From Calvatia gigantea (lineage: Eukaryota; Basidiomycota; Agaricomycetes; Agaricales; Lycoperdaceae): a stretch of 64,000 nt of DNA. The position numbers and the translations under genes are program-made. This document shows positions 23,006-35,092 of the stretch, in pieces. How positions within the stretch are numbered: position 1 is the stretch's first letter; every line of letters starts with the position of its first letter. The DNA is taken from positions 3,472,001 through 3,536,000 of the forward strand of contig JACAAK010000001.1 of assembly GCA_025093985.1 (NCBI GenBank). Reading direction: 5' to 3'. The notes under the pieces are model-generated. The model did no database searches and was not told the DNA's origin. It was given only the letters and a program-made list of their open reading frames with translations.

Positions 23006-25764
23006 ATGGCCCAAGGTCGTTTTGGGAGACAGTGACACAACAAACTTTTTCCGGCACCGTGGGTAGTTGTTTGGCATCACCCTTGAATACAAACATTTCC
23101 GTGAGCGGCTTGGCCCATTGTTGCGATGATCTCCAGGTACAGTCGCGAACAGGCAAAATCAATTAAATTTTCCGAAGTTATGGTTTTTTAAAAAAATAAC
23201 CTTGGAAACGATTCTTCTCATCGAAGGCTGTCAGGGGAACTCAAAATCATAATATTCTATCGAGCCGTTCCTCTGCAAAATGCTAAATAAGGAAATAGGA
23301 CCAAAAAATTGGCAGAGGACCAAAATTTCTATAGAAAATTATGAAAATATGTGCAATCAATTCCTTCTGATAAAGCACGAACAACCCCAGGTTTTCAAAC
23401 AATTTTAACGAGCCAATGTCACGTTATTAATTGAACATTGATAATCATTATTAAACCATTTTATATCACCACCGGAACTATTCCACCAGAAAAAAGGGCA
23501 AAGCGCAGTATAGGAGGGTTTATATGATAATGGTGTGTTCTCCTATGCTTGCTTCAGCATTGGTCTCATTCCTTGTGCAAATCAAGCCATAGGCCACTGG
23601 GGATGGGGCCGATCGGCCAAGCACCGCCACTTGGATACATGTCGAAACTTGAATAAAAATGATGGGATCACGCCATCAGCCGGTGGCAACACCCACCGTC
23701 CCTCTGACTTCGAAAAATCTGGCTGGAGGTTGTAACTGATGTGACCACCCGAAGGGGGGGACCCCATCCGAACACCGAGCAGCCGATAGTATCCTTGGGT
23801 TTCGAACATATATGTTGCGAAAAATTTGCGAAAAGTTTTGGCAGTGACCCAAAACTCATGAGAAAAATCCGAAAGTTGTGTATTTCGACGTATTCCATGA
23901 ATCCAACTGTATAGCCAAGATTTCGTGCAATTTTATCGAGCCGATCGTGAGATATTAAATTTGTCGATTTTGCTTGTCCGCGACTGTACTCCTCGCAGTG
24001 CGGATTATGAGTCCTCCCCCGTCGGTAGTCAATGGTATATCTCGCTAGAACTGAGTTTAAGTTGACTGGAATATGCTTTTATGATATCGGAAAATCGTCC
24101 CGAGATTTACAAAATGAATTCTCACGCTGCGCCGAGAGTTAACACCGTCCTTCTTGGCCTGATATTACCAACGCAACGTGGGTTCGCAATATATGCCTCC
24201 GATCAAGGTTAGTGCACATCCCAAAGGCCCGAATAAATTCACCTTTGTGGTTGCTTTTTCTGGGATTTTGGTCGGAAGCGTAATCACGAAGGGATAATGG
24301 ACTAATCCTTAGCGGAATGTTTCTCGCTGCGCCCCGCTGCGGACGGCAAATATGAACCGGACCACCGTACTTTAGCTCATGAGGATCTGAATCCCGAGAG
24401 AGACACATACATTTCTAGTTGCCTTATCGTTGTTCTCTTGCGAAGGCTACCTAACTGTACGGATTCTATAACTCTCCTTTCCCGTCTACGGTTGATTTAC
24501 CAAACCTTCCTGCAGTTGAAATGATGATTGCAATATCTCTCTCGTTACCGAGTTGGGGTGTGAACATTTCTGTTGTCGCGTCAACGAACTTTCACACAAA
24601 TAATTTCTTCATGAATATTCGCGAGTTCCCCGTTTTTCTTGGTGCCTAAACAAATACTCTTGAACGGTAATGTAGCAGGCGTCTGGATGCTCCAGAATGT
24701 TGTTTATGAAGCGAATGCATCAGACTGCGCCACAGAAACTACCAGAATGTCTCTCCTTAGGAGGTTTGACCTCCATTTGGGGCCTTGAAGTTGAAGGCCT
24801 TCTAGAAAGTTGACCCACCTGCCACTCTTTTTGGGTGTCGTTTCTGTCGCGGTTTCCCTGAAATGCGGCCAGTTAGACGTAATCTACCCCTGAAGCCTGA
24901 GAGCGCGAGCTGTGGTTTGAAGTGAAAGAAGCTTCCTTGGCGCACACCACTTGCATCCGATGTCGGCTTTGTAAATTAATGAAGGTGTGAGGAGGGATTG
25001 TTATAGTATTGGTCGTGTCGGTGCCGAACTGTTCATAACAGAATCGCCAGGATAATGCCTTCGAGAAGAGCTGTTGACACACCATTCGAGTATGATTCGG
25101 TTGCAGGCAGGATATTGGAGATATGTTCAACTGCACGATAAGATATGTCTAGTGAACAGATACCTCGCGCACATGGCTGACATGTGTCTTCTCATCTCCT
25201 TTGTTCTTTTGTTCCTCCAACAAGCGAGGCACACAGGACTGCAACCCCGGTTTCGTTTCCCGCCATTGCGTGGAAATTTGGGGTGGCCATTAACTTGGGG
25301 CAACGTAGAAAAAGGCCTCATGCGCAGCTGCCATCATATCTCGGCCCGATTGATTGGCTTGCTGAGGTTGATGTAATGGTTGATGCCGAAAGGGACCCTG
25401 GTGATGATCGAACCATTCGCTATTGCCGGACTTTGAAATTGGAATTTTGCTTCAAAACCCGTTGCACGCGTGTAAAAATTTGTCATTGTCCCTTCGCTTT
25501 TTGCCACCATCTGCCCCGTGTTTTCGCGTATATAACCCGTACTGCGCTCCAGTATTCCTCACCAGTAGCCCAGTTCCCCATCTCACAGCTTTTTACCTTG
25601 GCTCAGATTGTCTTACCCCCACAGAGTCACTTGCAGCTCGTGCATGTACTCGAACCAGCTTTGCTCATCTCACAATTCTCATAGAGGCGCGAAGCACACG
25701 GCCGCAGGCTTTATCTTTCATTAAATTGCTGTATCTCGGGCTTTTGCTCTAGTTAGTTGATCTT
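23006..25764. other. Divergent intergenic region, TIM50 / INO1
   Basis: A 2.8 kb stretch between divergently transcribed TIM50 and INO1. It is AT-rich around 23170-23500 and 23940-24120, and CT-rich in the last 250 bp before INO1. Short open frames show no recognisable domain. A CACATG/CATGTG inverted pair lies at 25170-25186 (listed separately). No RNA gene was supported. Confidence 0.45.
25170..25186. promoter_or_regulatory. Possible inositol-responsive E-box pair upstream of INO1
   Basis: CACATG and CATGTG form a perfect 6 bp inverted pair separated by 5 bases, about 580 bp upstream of the INO1 start. CATGTG is the core of the yeast inositol/choline-responsive element bound by the bHLH pair Ino2-Ino4. 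Use of this element in basidiomycetes is not established, and six-base motifs occur by chance, so this is only suggestive. Confidence 0.3.
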
Positions 25765-27566
25765 ATGTCTCCTACCAACGTTTCCTCTGGGTATAACACC
25801 CCCGAGTCTCAGCTCGAAGGTGTTCTTCCTGTTCACCCGACTGCTAGTACGTCGTCCAGCACTACGTCAATGTTCAGTCCGAAAACACGTTCTACGACGA
25901 CGAGCATATCACTTCCAAATTTTTCAACCGTGGCTCCACTGTTACCGTCGACAATGGCCAGCTCACCGTCGTCCCCAAGGCCGAGGAATACCAATTCCGT
26001 ACCAAGAGGACCGTCAGTAAGACTGGGTCAGTCTCTTTTTTGCGTATTTTCTTTGCAATGCTAACATTTATGTCTCTGTAGTCTTTTGATGATTGGTATT
26101 GGTGGCAACAACGGTACCACATTGTGCTCGACCATCCTCGCCAACCGCCACAACATTACCTGGCACACCAAGGAAGGCCTTCAACAACCTAACTACATTG
26201 GCTCCCTTCTCCGGGCCTCCACTATTAGCATTGGTACCTGATGCAAATGGCAAGGAAGTCCACGTTCCCGTCTCGGATGTTCTCCCCATGGTCCACCCCA
26301 ATGACCTCGTTCCTCGGTGGTTGGGATATCTCGGGTGTCACCCTTGACAAGGCTATGGAGCGTGCTCAAGTTTTGGACTACTGATCCTCCAAGCGCCAGG
26401 TCGCTCCCCACATGGCTCTCCTTGGCAAGCCTCTCCCCTCCATCTACTACCCGGATTTCATCGCGGCCAATCAAGAGGCGCGTGCTGATAACCTTATCCC
26501 CGGCTCTGACAAGCAAGCCCACCTCGAACACATCCGCGCCGATATCCGTAAATTCAAGGAAGAGAACGGTCTCGACCGCGTTGTCGTGTTCTGGACCGCC
26601 AACACTGAGCGTTACAGCGACATCATTCCGGGTGTCAATGATACCGCTGACAACCTCTTGAACGCAATCAAGAACTCGCACTCCGAGGTTTCTCCTTCCA
26701 CTCTCTTCGCTGTCGCAGCCATTCTCGAGAATCAGCCATTCGTCAACGGTGCCCCCCAGAACACTTTCGTTCCTGGTGCTATTGAGCTCGCTGAGCGTCA
26801 CAAATCGTTCATCGGCGGTGATGATCTCAAGTCTGGTCAGACTAAGCTCAAATCCGTTCTTGCCGAGTTCCTCGTCAATGCTGGTATCAAGCCCCTCTCC
26901 ATCGCTTCCTACAACCATCTCGGTAACAACGACGGTCGTAACTTGTCCGCTGAGAGGCAATTCAAGAGCAAGGAGATCAGTAAGAGCAGTGTCGTCGATG
27001 ACATGGTTAATGCCAACCGTCTTCTCTTCAAGGCTCCCGAGATTGGTCCTAAAGGCGTCCCTGTTGGCAAGGGCGAACACCCCGACCACATCGTCGTCAT
27101 CAAATATGTTCCTGCCGTTGGCGACTCCAAGCGTGCCATTGATGAGTACTACTCTGAGATCTTCTGCGGTGGCAGGTCTACCATCAATATCTTCAATGAG
27201 TGCGAGGTATGTGATAGCTTGCTTATACCTGGATTCCTGTAAGAGGCTAATAGCCGTTTTTAGGATTCCCTTCTTGCCACTCCGCTTATCTTGGACTTGA
27301 CCATCCTCACTGAGCTCCTTACCCGTGTTCAGTACCGCAAGGTCGGCCAACAAGAGGACTTCAAACCCTTGTACTCAGTCCTTTCGCTCTTGTCCTACAT
27401 GCTCAAGGCCCCTCTCGTCAAGCCTGGTACGTCCTCATGTCACTTACCATTGTACCTTCCTCTGACCAAGTTATCAGGCACCGATGTTGTCAACAGCCTC
27501 AACAGGCAGCGCAACGCTCTTGAGAGCTTCTTGAAGGCTTGTGTTGGCTTGGAAGGGAACAGCTGA
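25765..27566 (+). CDS. INO1: Inositol-3-phosphate synthase (MIPS)
   Basis: This enzyme converts glucose-6-phosphate to inositol-3-phosphate with NAD+, the committed step to inositol lipids, in the cytosol. ATG 25765 gives [19 protein letters not shown]. Later exons carry [20 protein letters not shown] (NAD site), [180 protein letters not shown] and a final exon ending [12 protein letters not shown]. Coverage of the family is full length (about 540 residues). The frame is broken by extra bases at 26239, 26312-26313 and three within 26382-26391 (giving an in-frame TGA after QVLDY), and probably twice near 25847-25875. Confidence 0.92.
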
Positions 27567-28809
27567 TCTCTTGCTTGAGACTCGGCTCTGGTAAATAGCG
27601 GGTTTCCTTCCGCTCGTCATCTCAGATGGGTTCCTGCCCTACTGTGACTGACGCCTGAATTTGGACGATTTTTGTTTGATAGAATAACTCGTGTTTCGTG
27701 CCTCCTTGTGTTTCGGTACTCTGATTGAATGATATGTTTGCCGGTGAAAAGGCTTTGCCACAGAATATTCTTGCCTTTGTCTCCTGAGGTTGACGTTTGG
27801 GATACAGTACCTTGCCAGTCTTGAGCAGCAAGTGATTTCAAGGTGCCTGGGGTTCAAAGACTTGGTGAGCTGTCCCAAGTCCCGTCGAAGAAAAAAACTT
27901 TACATCACCGACCTGGCGCGTTACGGACATGGAAGTTGTGGGGCTTCCGGAAATAAAGTGAACGATATGTGTCCGGCTACTGCGCTGAAACAGCCTTGAA
28001 AAAAGAGAAGCAATATCTCACTTCCACCACGCTCCAAAGAACCTGTGGCCAGGACCAAATCTTATATCATGTCACTGGAGCATACTCCCCATTTGTTTTG
28101 CATTCTGTTAGGATGCCACGAAGACTGATCCCATCTGGGTGACCAAGGAATATGTTAGCAGATTTTATTTTTGGGTCCGGTGTATAATTTTGGTGGACTC
28201 CTCGCACCAGCGGGCTTCTCATGCAAAATCATCCCGGGTGGTGTTGCTCGGTATTTTCCAATACTCATTCCCAGACCGATCAATGATGACATCCTTCCGG
28301 TATGGCCTACTGCTGACGCATCGTCACTTCGTCCCCGGTCCCGGGGGTCGAACGGCACCCAGGAGCCTGTCTCTTGCAACTAGACGATCTAAAAATAAAT
28401 ACTCTAGTGCGTATATTCTGAGGGTTTTCCTCTGGGTACGTATATGTACCGAGTTTACTGGCGCCCGTCTAAATGACACGCCCGCCAATCAAAAGGCTTC
28501 GTCACAATTTTTTCTTCATCTTAACGTCCAGGATACAATATTTGAAGAGCATCTTGAAGAGGTTTCAATACATTGTGGTCGACACTTGGGCTGAGAGAGA
28601 GCAAAAAAGTTTTCTGTTCTCAGGATCGCGTTGAGGTTGGAATTGGTGCGAGACACCCACTCAGGGGATGCTGAGGTATATTGGTGCAAGTAGGACTACT
28701 TAAATACCAACTACCTCTAAGCAGAGCGGAGATTTACAAGGAACTAATATGGCGGTAAAGATTGCGATATAGGCGTATTTTACACGCAACAACAATTCAT
28801 CGTCACAAT
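27567..28809. other. Intergenic, nothing recognised
   Basis: This holds 1.2 kb between the INO1 stop and the stop of the first secreted Cys-rich gene (convergent arrangement). The longest open frame (28139-28594) shows no signal peptide, helix or conserved motif and overlaps equally open frames on the other strand, so it is not called. Confidence 0.45.
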
Positions 28810-29667
28810 CTAACAGAACGTGATCTCAAGGTTGACCTGGAGTTCGAGTTAGTGAGCCACCCAAGCATTGGAAAGGAGGATCCTTACATCGTTAGCCTGG
28901 CAGGCGACTTGGACGTGAGTATCGTCGGGCTTGCGGAACGCGTTGGGACAATTCGCGTTAGCACCTGATAAAAACATTAATTTACCTGACGATTCAGCGA
29001 AAACTCTACACGCACAGGTTGTGCCAGCACCGTCACATCCGTGGGTGTATCTTTACAACGGTCATTTATCTCGAGAATACTCCCGATATTGTGGACTTAC
29101 TTGAATCCCGCAGGTTGGGAGAACTTGAGCCTACGAAATTCTATGAGTTCGCCGCTGCGCTCCAATCCCGAAAAGTATACTTACGGAGGGATCAAGGAAA
29201 TATCAGCGCTCGAACCGCTGCCAGGCCGAGCAGGATCGGGGTTGATGAGGGTGAGTTCGACCAGAGTGCATCCATCGCCATTGAAACCGCAGCGTCCTGT
29301 CACTTTGAATGAGTTCCCGTGGTGAGGGACCTATGAGCGAATGCATACCATTGTTGAGATAACTATTTCCGCCATTCAATTCTGTTCAGACTCTAACTCT
29401 TTGTCACGGAGTATTACTCACGCGATGGCCGCTGTGAGTGGCCCAGTTGCTCCTGTAATCCCCGCCGCGAGAGAGAACATTGGGACCTTTAATCAACATA
29501 GGCTACGTTGTGTGAGTAGGACGTCAAGAGAAGGCTGCAGGCCAAGTAAGCTGGTAAGGGCGTACCGTTCCGGAGCCACATCTGTTCACGAAGTGAACAA
29601 CGTGAGTCTCGGCGAGTGCGCTAATAACGCTAGCAAAGAGTATAGTGTAAATGGTTGCTAATTTCAT
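28810..29667 (-). CDS. Small secreted Cys-rich protein, tandem copy A
   Basis: ATG 29667 opens a signal peptide (MKLATIYTILFASVISALA) followed by ETHVVHFVNRCGSGT, then PMLIKGPNVLSRGGDYRSN, GPLTAAIAYLNNG, RCGFNGDGCTLVELTLINP, PGSGSSADISLIPP, KYTHGCDGAGTTC, ANANCPNAFRKPDDTHVQVA, CQAND and VNLEITFC. At least eight short exons with GT-AG introns are used. The family is common in Agaricomycetes as small secreted cysteine-rich proteins, often labelled 'glycopeptide'; its biochemical role is not settled and a thaumatin-like beta fold is only a guess. One extra base (A at about 29445) separates RSN from GPLTAAIA in frame. Copy B upstream has the same exon plan, so this is a tandem duplication. Confidence 0.74.
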
Positions 29668-30383
29668 GGTGCTTCAGGGAATTCGTGTTGGAAATTCCTT
29701 CACTGTCTAATTCGATTTTTATACGTCGCTGTTGCCCATACCTCCGTTTTGTTCTGCATTCTCACCCGTATGCCGTGGAGACCAATTCTATCTTGAAACT
29801 CGAGCGGCAGATATTCTACTGCCCGGATTACCAGAGTTACAGTAACATATTTTATTCTTAGGTCCTGTGTACATTCTTAGTGGATAGGCTAGGAAGCTTC
29901 TTGTTCAAAAACCGAGCTAGATACAGTTCTACTGTATTTGTGTCCGAACTATTCGGCCACCATGCCCTTCTGGTGGCACTTAGTACTGGCGCCCCGGTAG
30001 TTATGTTCCTCCGCGCCAAAAGCGAGCGGAAACCAGGAGCCTGAGCCTCCACGGCCTGAGGGCGGTCCAAAAATAGATCCGCTATCACGCATACCCCTTA
30101 AGGTTATGTTCTGAGTGGTTTCGGGTGTCGGGTTGGTGATTGCAAATAGGATCCGCCGGACCCTGTTTGGAACGACAATAGTCACTGACTGTTGCTATTG
30201 GCATCACGAATTGGAGGTTGCCGCCAATGGCGCATCACACCTCACATTTGATTCTTTGTTCAAATTTGAATTCTCGGATGGATTCAGTCAAAGATAAAAC
30301 GGCCTTCTTCTACTATAGCAGATTATCAAGTGCGTGGATAGCTTTAATCCATATTCTGTTACAGAACCATCTAGTGGGAGGAA
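29668..30383. other. Spacer between tandem secreted-protein genes
   Basis: About 700 bp between copy A's start and copy B's stop; it holds the promoter of copy A. No open frame with recognisable content was seen, and I saw no repeat that would mark the duplication breakpoint. Confidence 0.4.
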
Positions 30384-31341
30384 TTAGAGACAGAAGGTGA
30401 TGGCAAGGTTGACCTGATGCGAGGGAGACGGATAAGCGATGAGTGGGACGTAATATGTAGGGATGACTCACATCGTTAGTTTGGCAGGCGACTTGGACGA
30501 AGGTGTCATCTGGATTGTGGAAGGCCGTCGGGCAATTGGGATTGTTACCTGACAAAATGTTTGTAAGGCTCAATAACACAACTTGGTTACGGACTCACAA
30601 TCCGCTCCGGCACCATTGCATCCATTAAAGTAACTGGTGATAGTTTTCAGGTTTTCTTGAACTTCCCTAAGTTGTCAGGTTGGACTTACCCGAAACCAGA
30701 GGTAACCGAGAAGGTATGGCTACATGGAACAGCCCCTTCAGGTTACTTTATACATCACTTGCAGGGGTTGATACATACGGTGGGATAAGGGAGATATCAG
30801 TGCTTGAACCACTCCCAGGGCTGGTCGGGTTTCTCAAGGTTGTTTCAATTAGAGTGCATCCTTCTCCGTTGAAGCCGCAGCCCCCTAGTGAAACAATGGT
30901 AATGGTGTTCGGAAGTCATGGGCTAGTTTATTTACCTGTCTGAAGATACCTGCCATTTTTTCCAGGGGGTTAGATCAATGTGAATGTCAAGTAGAAACAC
31001 CCTAGTCTTACGCGATTGCGGCTGTGAGAGGCCCACTAATGGTAAAAGGTCCCCCAGTGGAAAGTACTCTGCCTGCCCTGAATGAGCGTCGGCTAAACGA
31101 CGTGGAAGGATCTCGATTAGGACCCCGTTTGATGAGGCGTAGTCTTTCTACTCAATAATTCCAGCACATACTGTTCCAAATCCGCACCTTGCCACAATAG
31201 GTCAAGACGGGTGCTAAAACTTAGCTGAATAATAACTGACCTGTTATCAAAGATAACTGTGTGCGTTTCGGCTCTGACAGTGTTAGCGATTGCTAATGCA
31301 GCGGCAGCAATCGCAGCGAACTGGGATACAGAGGGGAACAT
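30384..31341 (-). CDS. Small secreted Cys-rich protein, tandem copy B
   Basis: ATG 31341 gives signal peptide MFPSVSQFAAIAAAALAIAN, TVRA, then ETHTVIFDNRCGFGT. A small, uncertain exon (near 31125-31160) precedes GRVLSTGGPFTISGPLTAAI, AYLQTG, GCGFNGEGCTLIETTLRNP, PGSGSSTDISLIPP, HTFSVTSGFG, YFNGCNGAGADC, NNPNCPTAFHNPDDTFVQVA, CQTND and VNLAITFCL ending at TAA 30384. Eight or nine exons, each joining in frame with GT-AG introns, make this the better-preserved member of the pair. It is related to copy A along its whole length but clearly diverged, so the duplication is not recent. The product is expected outside the cell or in the wall. Confidence 0.78.
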
Positions 31342-33217
31342 GGTAAACTAACACTCGAGGGAGAAAAGGATAGTGGACGGCGCTCGTAAAATTCTCTCAC
31401 TCAAACTTCTGCTTTTATCCTCAATATGTGAGAAATATCAGTAACTGAGGGTGCACCTGGGCCAAGCTGCCTGTGTTGGGGACATGTCCATGGGGAAGAA
31501 TTTGGGAATGGGGGAAAAGGATCATAAAATCACCATCTGAATCCGATGGCCGAATTCGCTGTTCAAATGCACCCTGGTTCAGACAGTTATATGCTGACAC
31601 TGATGGACTATGTGTGTATGTGAGCGCACATTGTTCTCCTGGCACAGCTCAGACTCTAGGGGGAACCACTGCCGAGTTTTTCCCCTTACATGTACCCCGT
31701 TATAAGGACTAGGACCCTTGAAATTCCTTGAATAGTTTCGAGGATCAGATCCCATAATCATATATATCTGGAGTGCCGACAGCACGCTCGCATTCTGATC
31801 AAGATCCTCCATGTTCGGGATTTGAATCAGCAAGGAATGGGTCGAACGGGCGCTCTTATGTCCGGATGCTTGTTGAAGTTCGGCCCTTCCTATAACTATG
31901 TTACGCTAAAGAATGTTGGCCAAATTATGAGTCGGATATGTAGTTTGACCGGAGACTCAACCACGAAGGAGGTTGGGGGACCCGTTAAATACAGACGATA
32001 CAGGGAGCGAATACGGCATCGTAGTAACTGATGAGACCGTACAATAGATGCGCCTTCGAAAGGTTGGATAACCATGTGGTCATGGCGCATAACGCCGCTT
32101 CTATTCAGAGATCGTGCGGCAGCCCCAACCCATGGGCCGAAGATTACGGAGAAATTGTGTCGATGATCACCTGGGGTTGATCGGGATATGCGGAGAATCG
32201 ATGGGCGCTTCTTCTCTCTGGACTGCCTTGGGAATAGGGTCAGGACCAAACACGGGACTCGATAAAACCACCTCCGGGATGCTGGGGAACTGTTGTTGGT
32301 AAAGATGACTGGAAGATTTAACTGTCAGACCTGGATCCTCAGAATATACGACCCGACCTGACGCCAAGGCGAAGTGGCCAACGCCCCAAATCATGGTCAC
32401 AATCAATTGGGATGCTCACCCGGCTGGGGGGAGGCCAGACGCACCCGGACCCATCGTGAAGTTGCATTGAAGGCGGAGTTCGTTGGTCACTGAACCGGTT
32501 TGTACTATAAATAGTGTCACCCCCATTGTGTCCTTCGACATTCGCAAAGGATGAACGATGGAGGGGGGCTTGTTCGTCTCCTTGTGGGCCAGTTTGGGGA
32601 CGCTTTTCTCCAATGTTCCCATATATATTCCTTTGACGATGTGGTCTCTGGGATATCGGAATACTGCCAACCCTCAGCTGTGCACTGAGGAAAGATATCC
32701 TATCTCCGGACAAGAGGGCATTGTCAAGAGGCTGACAAAGGAATTGATGGGGGGAAGGTTTCAAGGATCCAAAGTTAGCGCAGAGATGACAGTATTCAGC
32801 CGGCTTCATGATGGTGAAATGAGCTGTAATCGGTTCCCCATTATGCCCCGGGAGGTGGGGATAATAAAGGAAAGAGAAAAGGAGGATGTGAGACGAAGTT
32901 AGGAGTAATGTGAAAGGAGAAGATGATTATTCCATTTTGTTTTGGAAACAGCCCTTTGAACAGTGCTGGTTCACCCTTTGCTTGTGAGATTGTGCGTTTA
33001 GCGCGACAGGGCTGGGTGCGTCATAATATCTGTGTATATTAGAACAACTCGACACAATAGACATGCAAACTACTTCGAAATTCGAATAGGACGCCAGACA
33101 CCAAAGTCCTTGCTTACGTAGCATCACGAAGTTTATTGTCTGATGTCACGTGATTTAGGTCCTACAGATAATCCTTCTGATACTTCTTTGTTGGCAGCTA
33201 AAAGAGATCCATGTGTA
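31342..33217. other. Unassigned region with possible minus-strand gene
   Basis: Nearly 1.9 kb between the secreted gene and the single-pass membrane protein gene. Minus-strand open segments at 32339-32809 (including NELRLQCNFTMGPGASGLPP next to a GTGAGC donor) and 31579-31833 could be exons of an unknown gene. I found no start, family motif or consistent splice chain, so no CDS is called. Confidence 0.35.
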
Positions 33218-35092
33218 CTAGTGACGAGGCACCTTATTATTGGTTGGCCGTGATGGTCCAGGTGTCGGTTCGCTTGCCGAGTCACTGTACATCGACGGTC
33301 TTCGGTATTCGGGAGGTAATTCAACAACCTCCTCCGGCTGCTGCCTTCCTGCCCGGGCGCGGCCACCATCATAGTGAACAATTACAGTTCTAGTTCTGAC
33401 AGGCAAATCAAGGTCCGTATCGTATGTACTACCAGCGCTGGAGTCATTTGATGGTGTCCGTGATGGTCGGCGAGCTGGCGTATAGTGAGCGGGTCGCGAA
33501 TGAGGATCCCACTCGTTACTAGCCGTGAGGCTTGTGAAGCGTTCCGGTATTTCTGGGAGAGGTCGACCAGAGGTGTTGTCGAAGACGATGGAATGTGCAT
33601 CGCTGTCTTTGAGCTCCATGAACGGTCTTGGTTCGAGACCGGATCTCTTCCTTTTAGCCACCCAAAATAGCTTGAACCCCGCAAAACCAAGGAGTAGACC
33701 ACCGAACAGAGCTGCGAGTGAAGCGCCTGCAGCAATTCCGGCAGCTTTGTTATGTGATCTATCCAATGCGTTGGAGGAAACGGTTAGTGTCCGGGGTATG
33801 CCGTTAACGGTTGGATTGACCCTTACATAGATCCCGGAGATAAGCAACTGTCTGGGCCGAAACCTCCAGCATGCATTGGCCCGTTTGCCCACATCTGCCC
33901 ATCTGAGCTTACAAGGGACATAAAGAAAGGATAAGACCACGACTTTTTGAGGTCAGTCAAAGGCACAGCACTTATTAATGATACTTACAAGTGAAACCGT
34001 CCAAACAATGGGATCCATATTGTTTGAGGTGATATTGTAGGGTGGGTGCAATGGCGGTGCTACCTAAGTTATGTTCAACCTAACCTTCGTTCGTGCAGCT
34101 GTTATTATAAACCTACCGTCAAGGTGTAAGGAGGTTTTCCACCTTTGGGAGTGATAGAAATGTCAGTACACTGGTAAGGAGGTCAGCTACCAGGGCAATC
34201 ACACGATATTTGAACCTTCCTGGTCAATAAAACCATACTGCGATATTGGGCCTCCCGCCACTCTTCCTTCAATCGCAAGCTGAGGTGGTGCTGTGACGTT
34301 CTGGCACACGGGATTCGCAACGGTGGCGTTTTGAACCATAGTATACATGGCCTGACATCCGCCCGGTACCCCGTTATGGTCGAACTAGTGACCTCCCCGT
34401 AAGTACGATCCCTCACGTCCTGGCCACGCACATACCATGCAAATCTGATACTAAAGCGCAAGAAAATGTTGGTCATCACATTTAATGCTAAGTAGCGCAA
34501 TGGCCCACCTGCGTTCCAGGAGCGAAAGGAACATCCCAGTCCTATAGCACATTCAGGCGCGAAAATGGGACACATTAAGTTAGGAGCTCACGTACGAAGC
34601 TTAGCCCATCCCCCGCAGGTATGATGAAAGGCGTCGTCGCTATGCTATCCGTCGCAACAGATTAACCCGCTGGGTTCCCGAACCAATGCCAGGCCAACGC
34701 ACGATGTATATACTTGCAGCAAGTATGGGGCAGTTGGGTTCTGACTATCCAATAACAGAATAGATCAGGAAGCCGGAAAAATGAAAGCGACACGGTACTC
34801 ACCCAATGGCATTGTCACGACCCCACTTAATATGGATTCGTTCGCATTGTACTGTGTTACGGTTAGTAGCAAAATCAAGTATTGTGGAGTCTGAACCCAC
34901 CAGTAATTGGGATCCGCACTGGTTGCTCCGGGATGTCATAATCGAAAAAAAAGCCCTTCCAAGTTGTAAGCTCGTATAAAAGGGAGTCAGATAGAAGCAG
35001 CTTACGGGCTGAATTAAGGGCACAACCTTCGCTTGCGAAGGTGGACTGCTCAGGACCAGGAGCAGGAACCCAAGTAAAAGCAAGGAAATCAT
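33218..35092 (-). CDS. Single-pass membrane protein with secreted-type ectodomain
   Basis: ATG 35092 opens a signal peptide (MISLLLLGFLLLVLSSPPSQ). The ectodomain exons read LTTWKGFFFDYDIPEQPVRI, VQCERIHIKWGRDNAIG, TPFIIPAGDGLSF, DWDVPFAPGTQ, YQICM, GGCQAMYTMVQNATVAN, APPQLAIEGRV, CTDISITPKGGKPPYTLT, NNMDPIVWTVSL and MWANGPMHAGGFGPDSC. One helix follows (AGIAAGASLAALFGGLLLGF), then a basic stop (KRKRS) and a Pro/Ser-rich cytoplasmic tail with a PPEY motif (VVELPPEYRRPS). This two-module ectodomain plus tail is a recurrent but unnamed Agaricomycete family; no ligand is known. One intron (after FIDQ, about 34212) lacks a normal donor: GA stands where GT is expected. That could be a mutation or a base error. 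Confidence 0.72.

Noticed and set aside
23735..23805. Stretch resembling the 5S rRNA interior (CCCATCCGAACACCGA)
   Set aside because: The resemblance covers only about 25 bases; the A-box (AAGTTAAGC-like) and paired ends of a 5S gene are absent.
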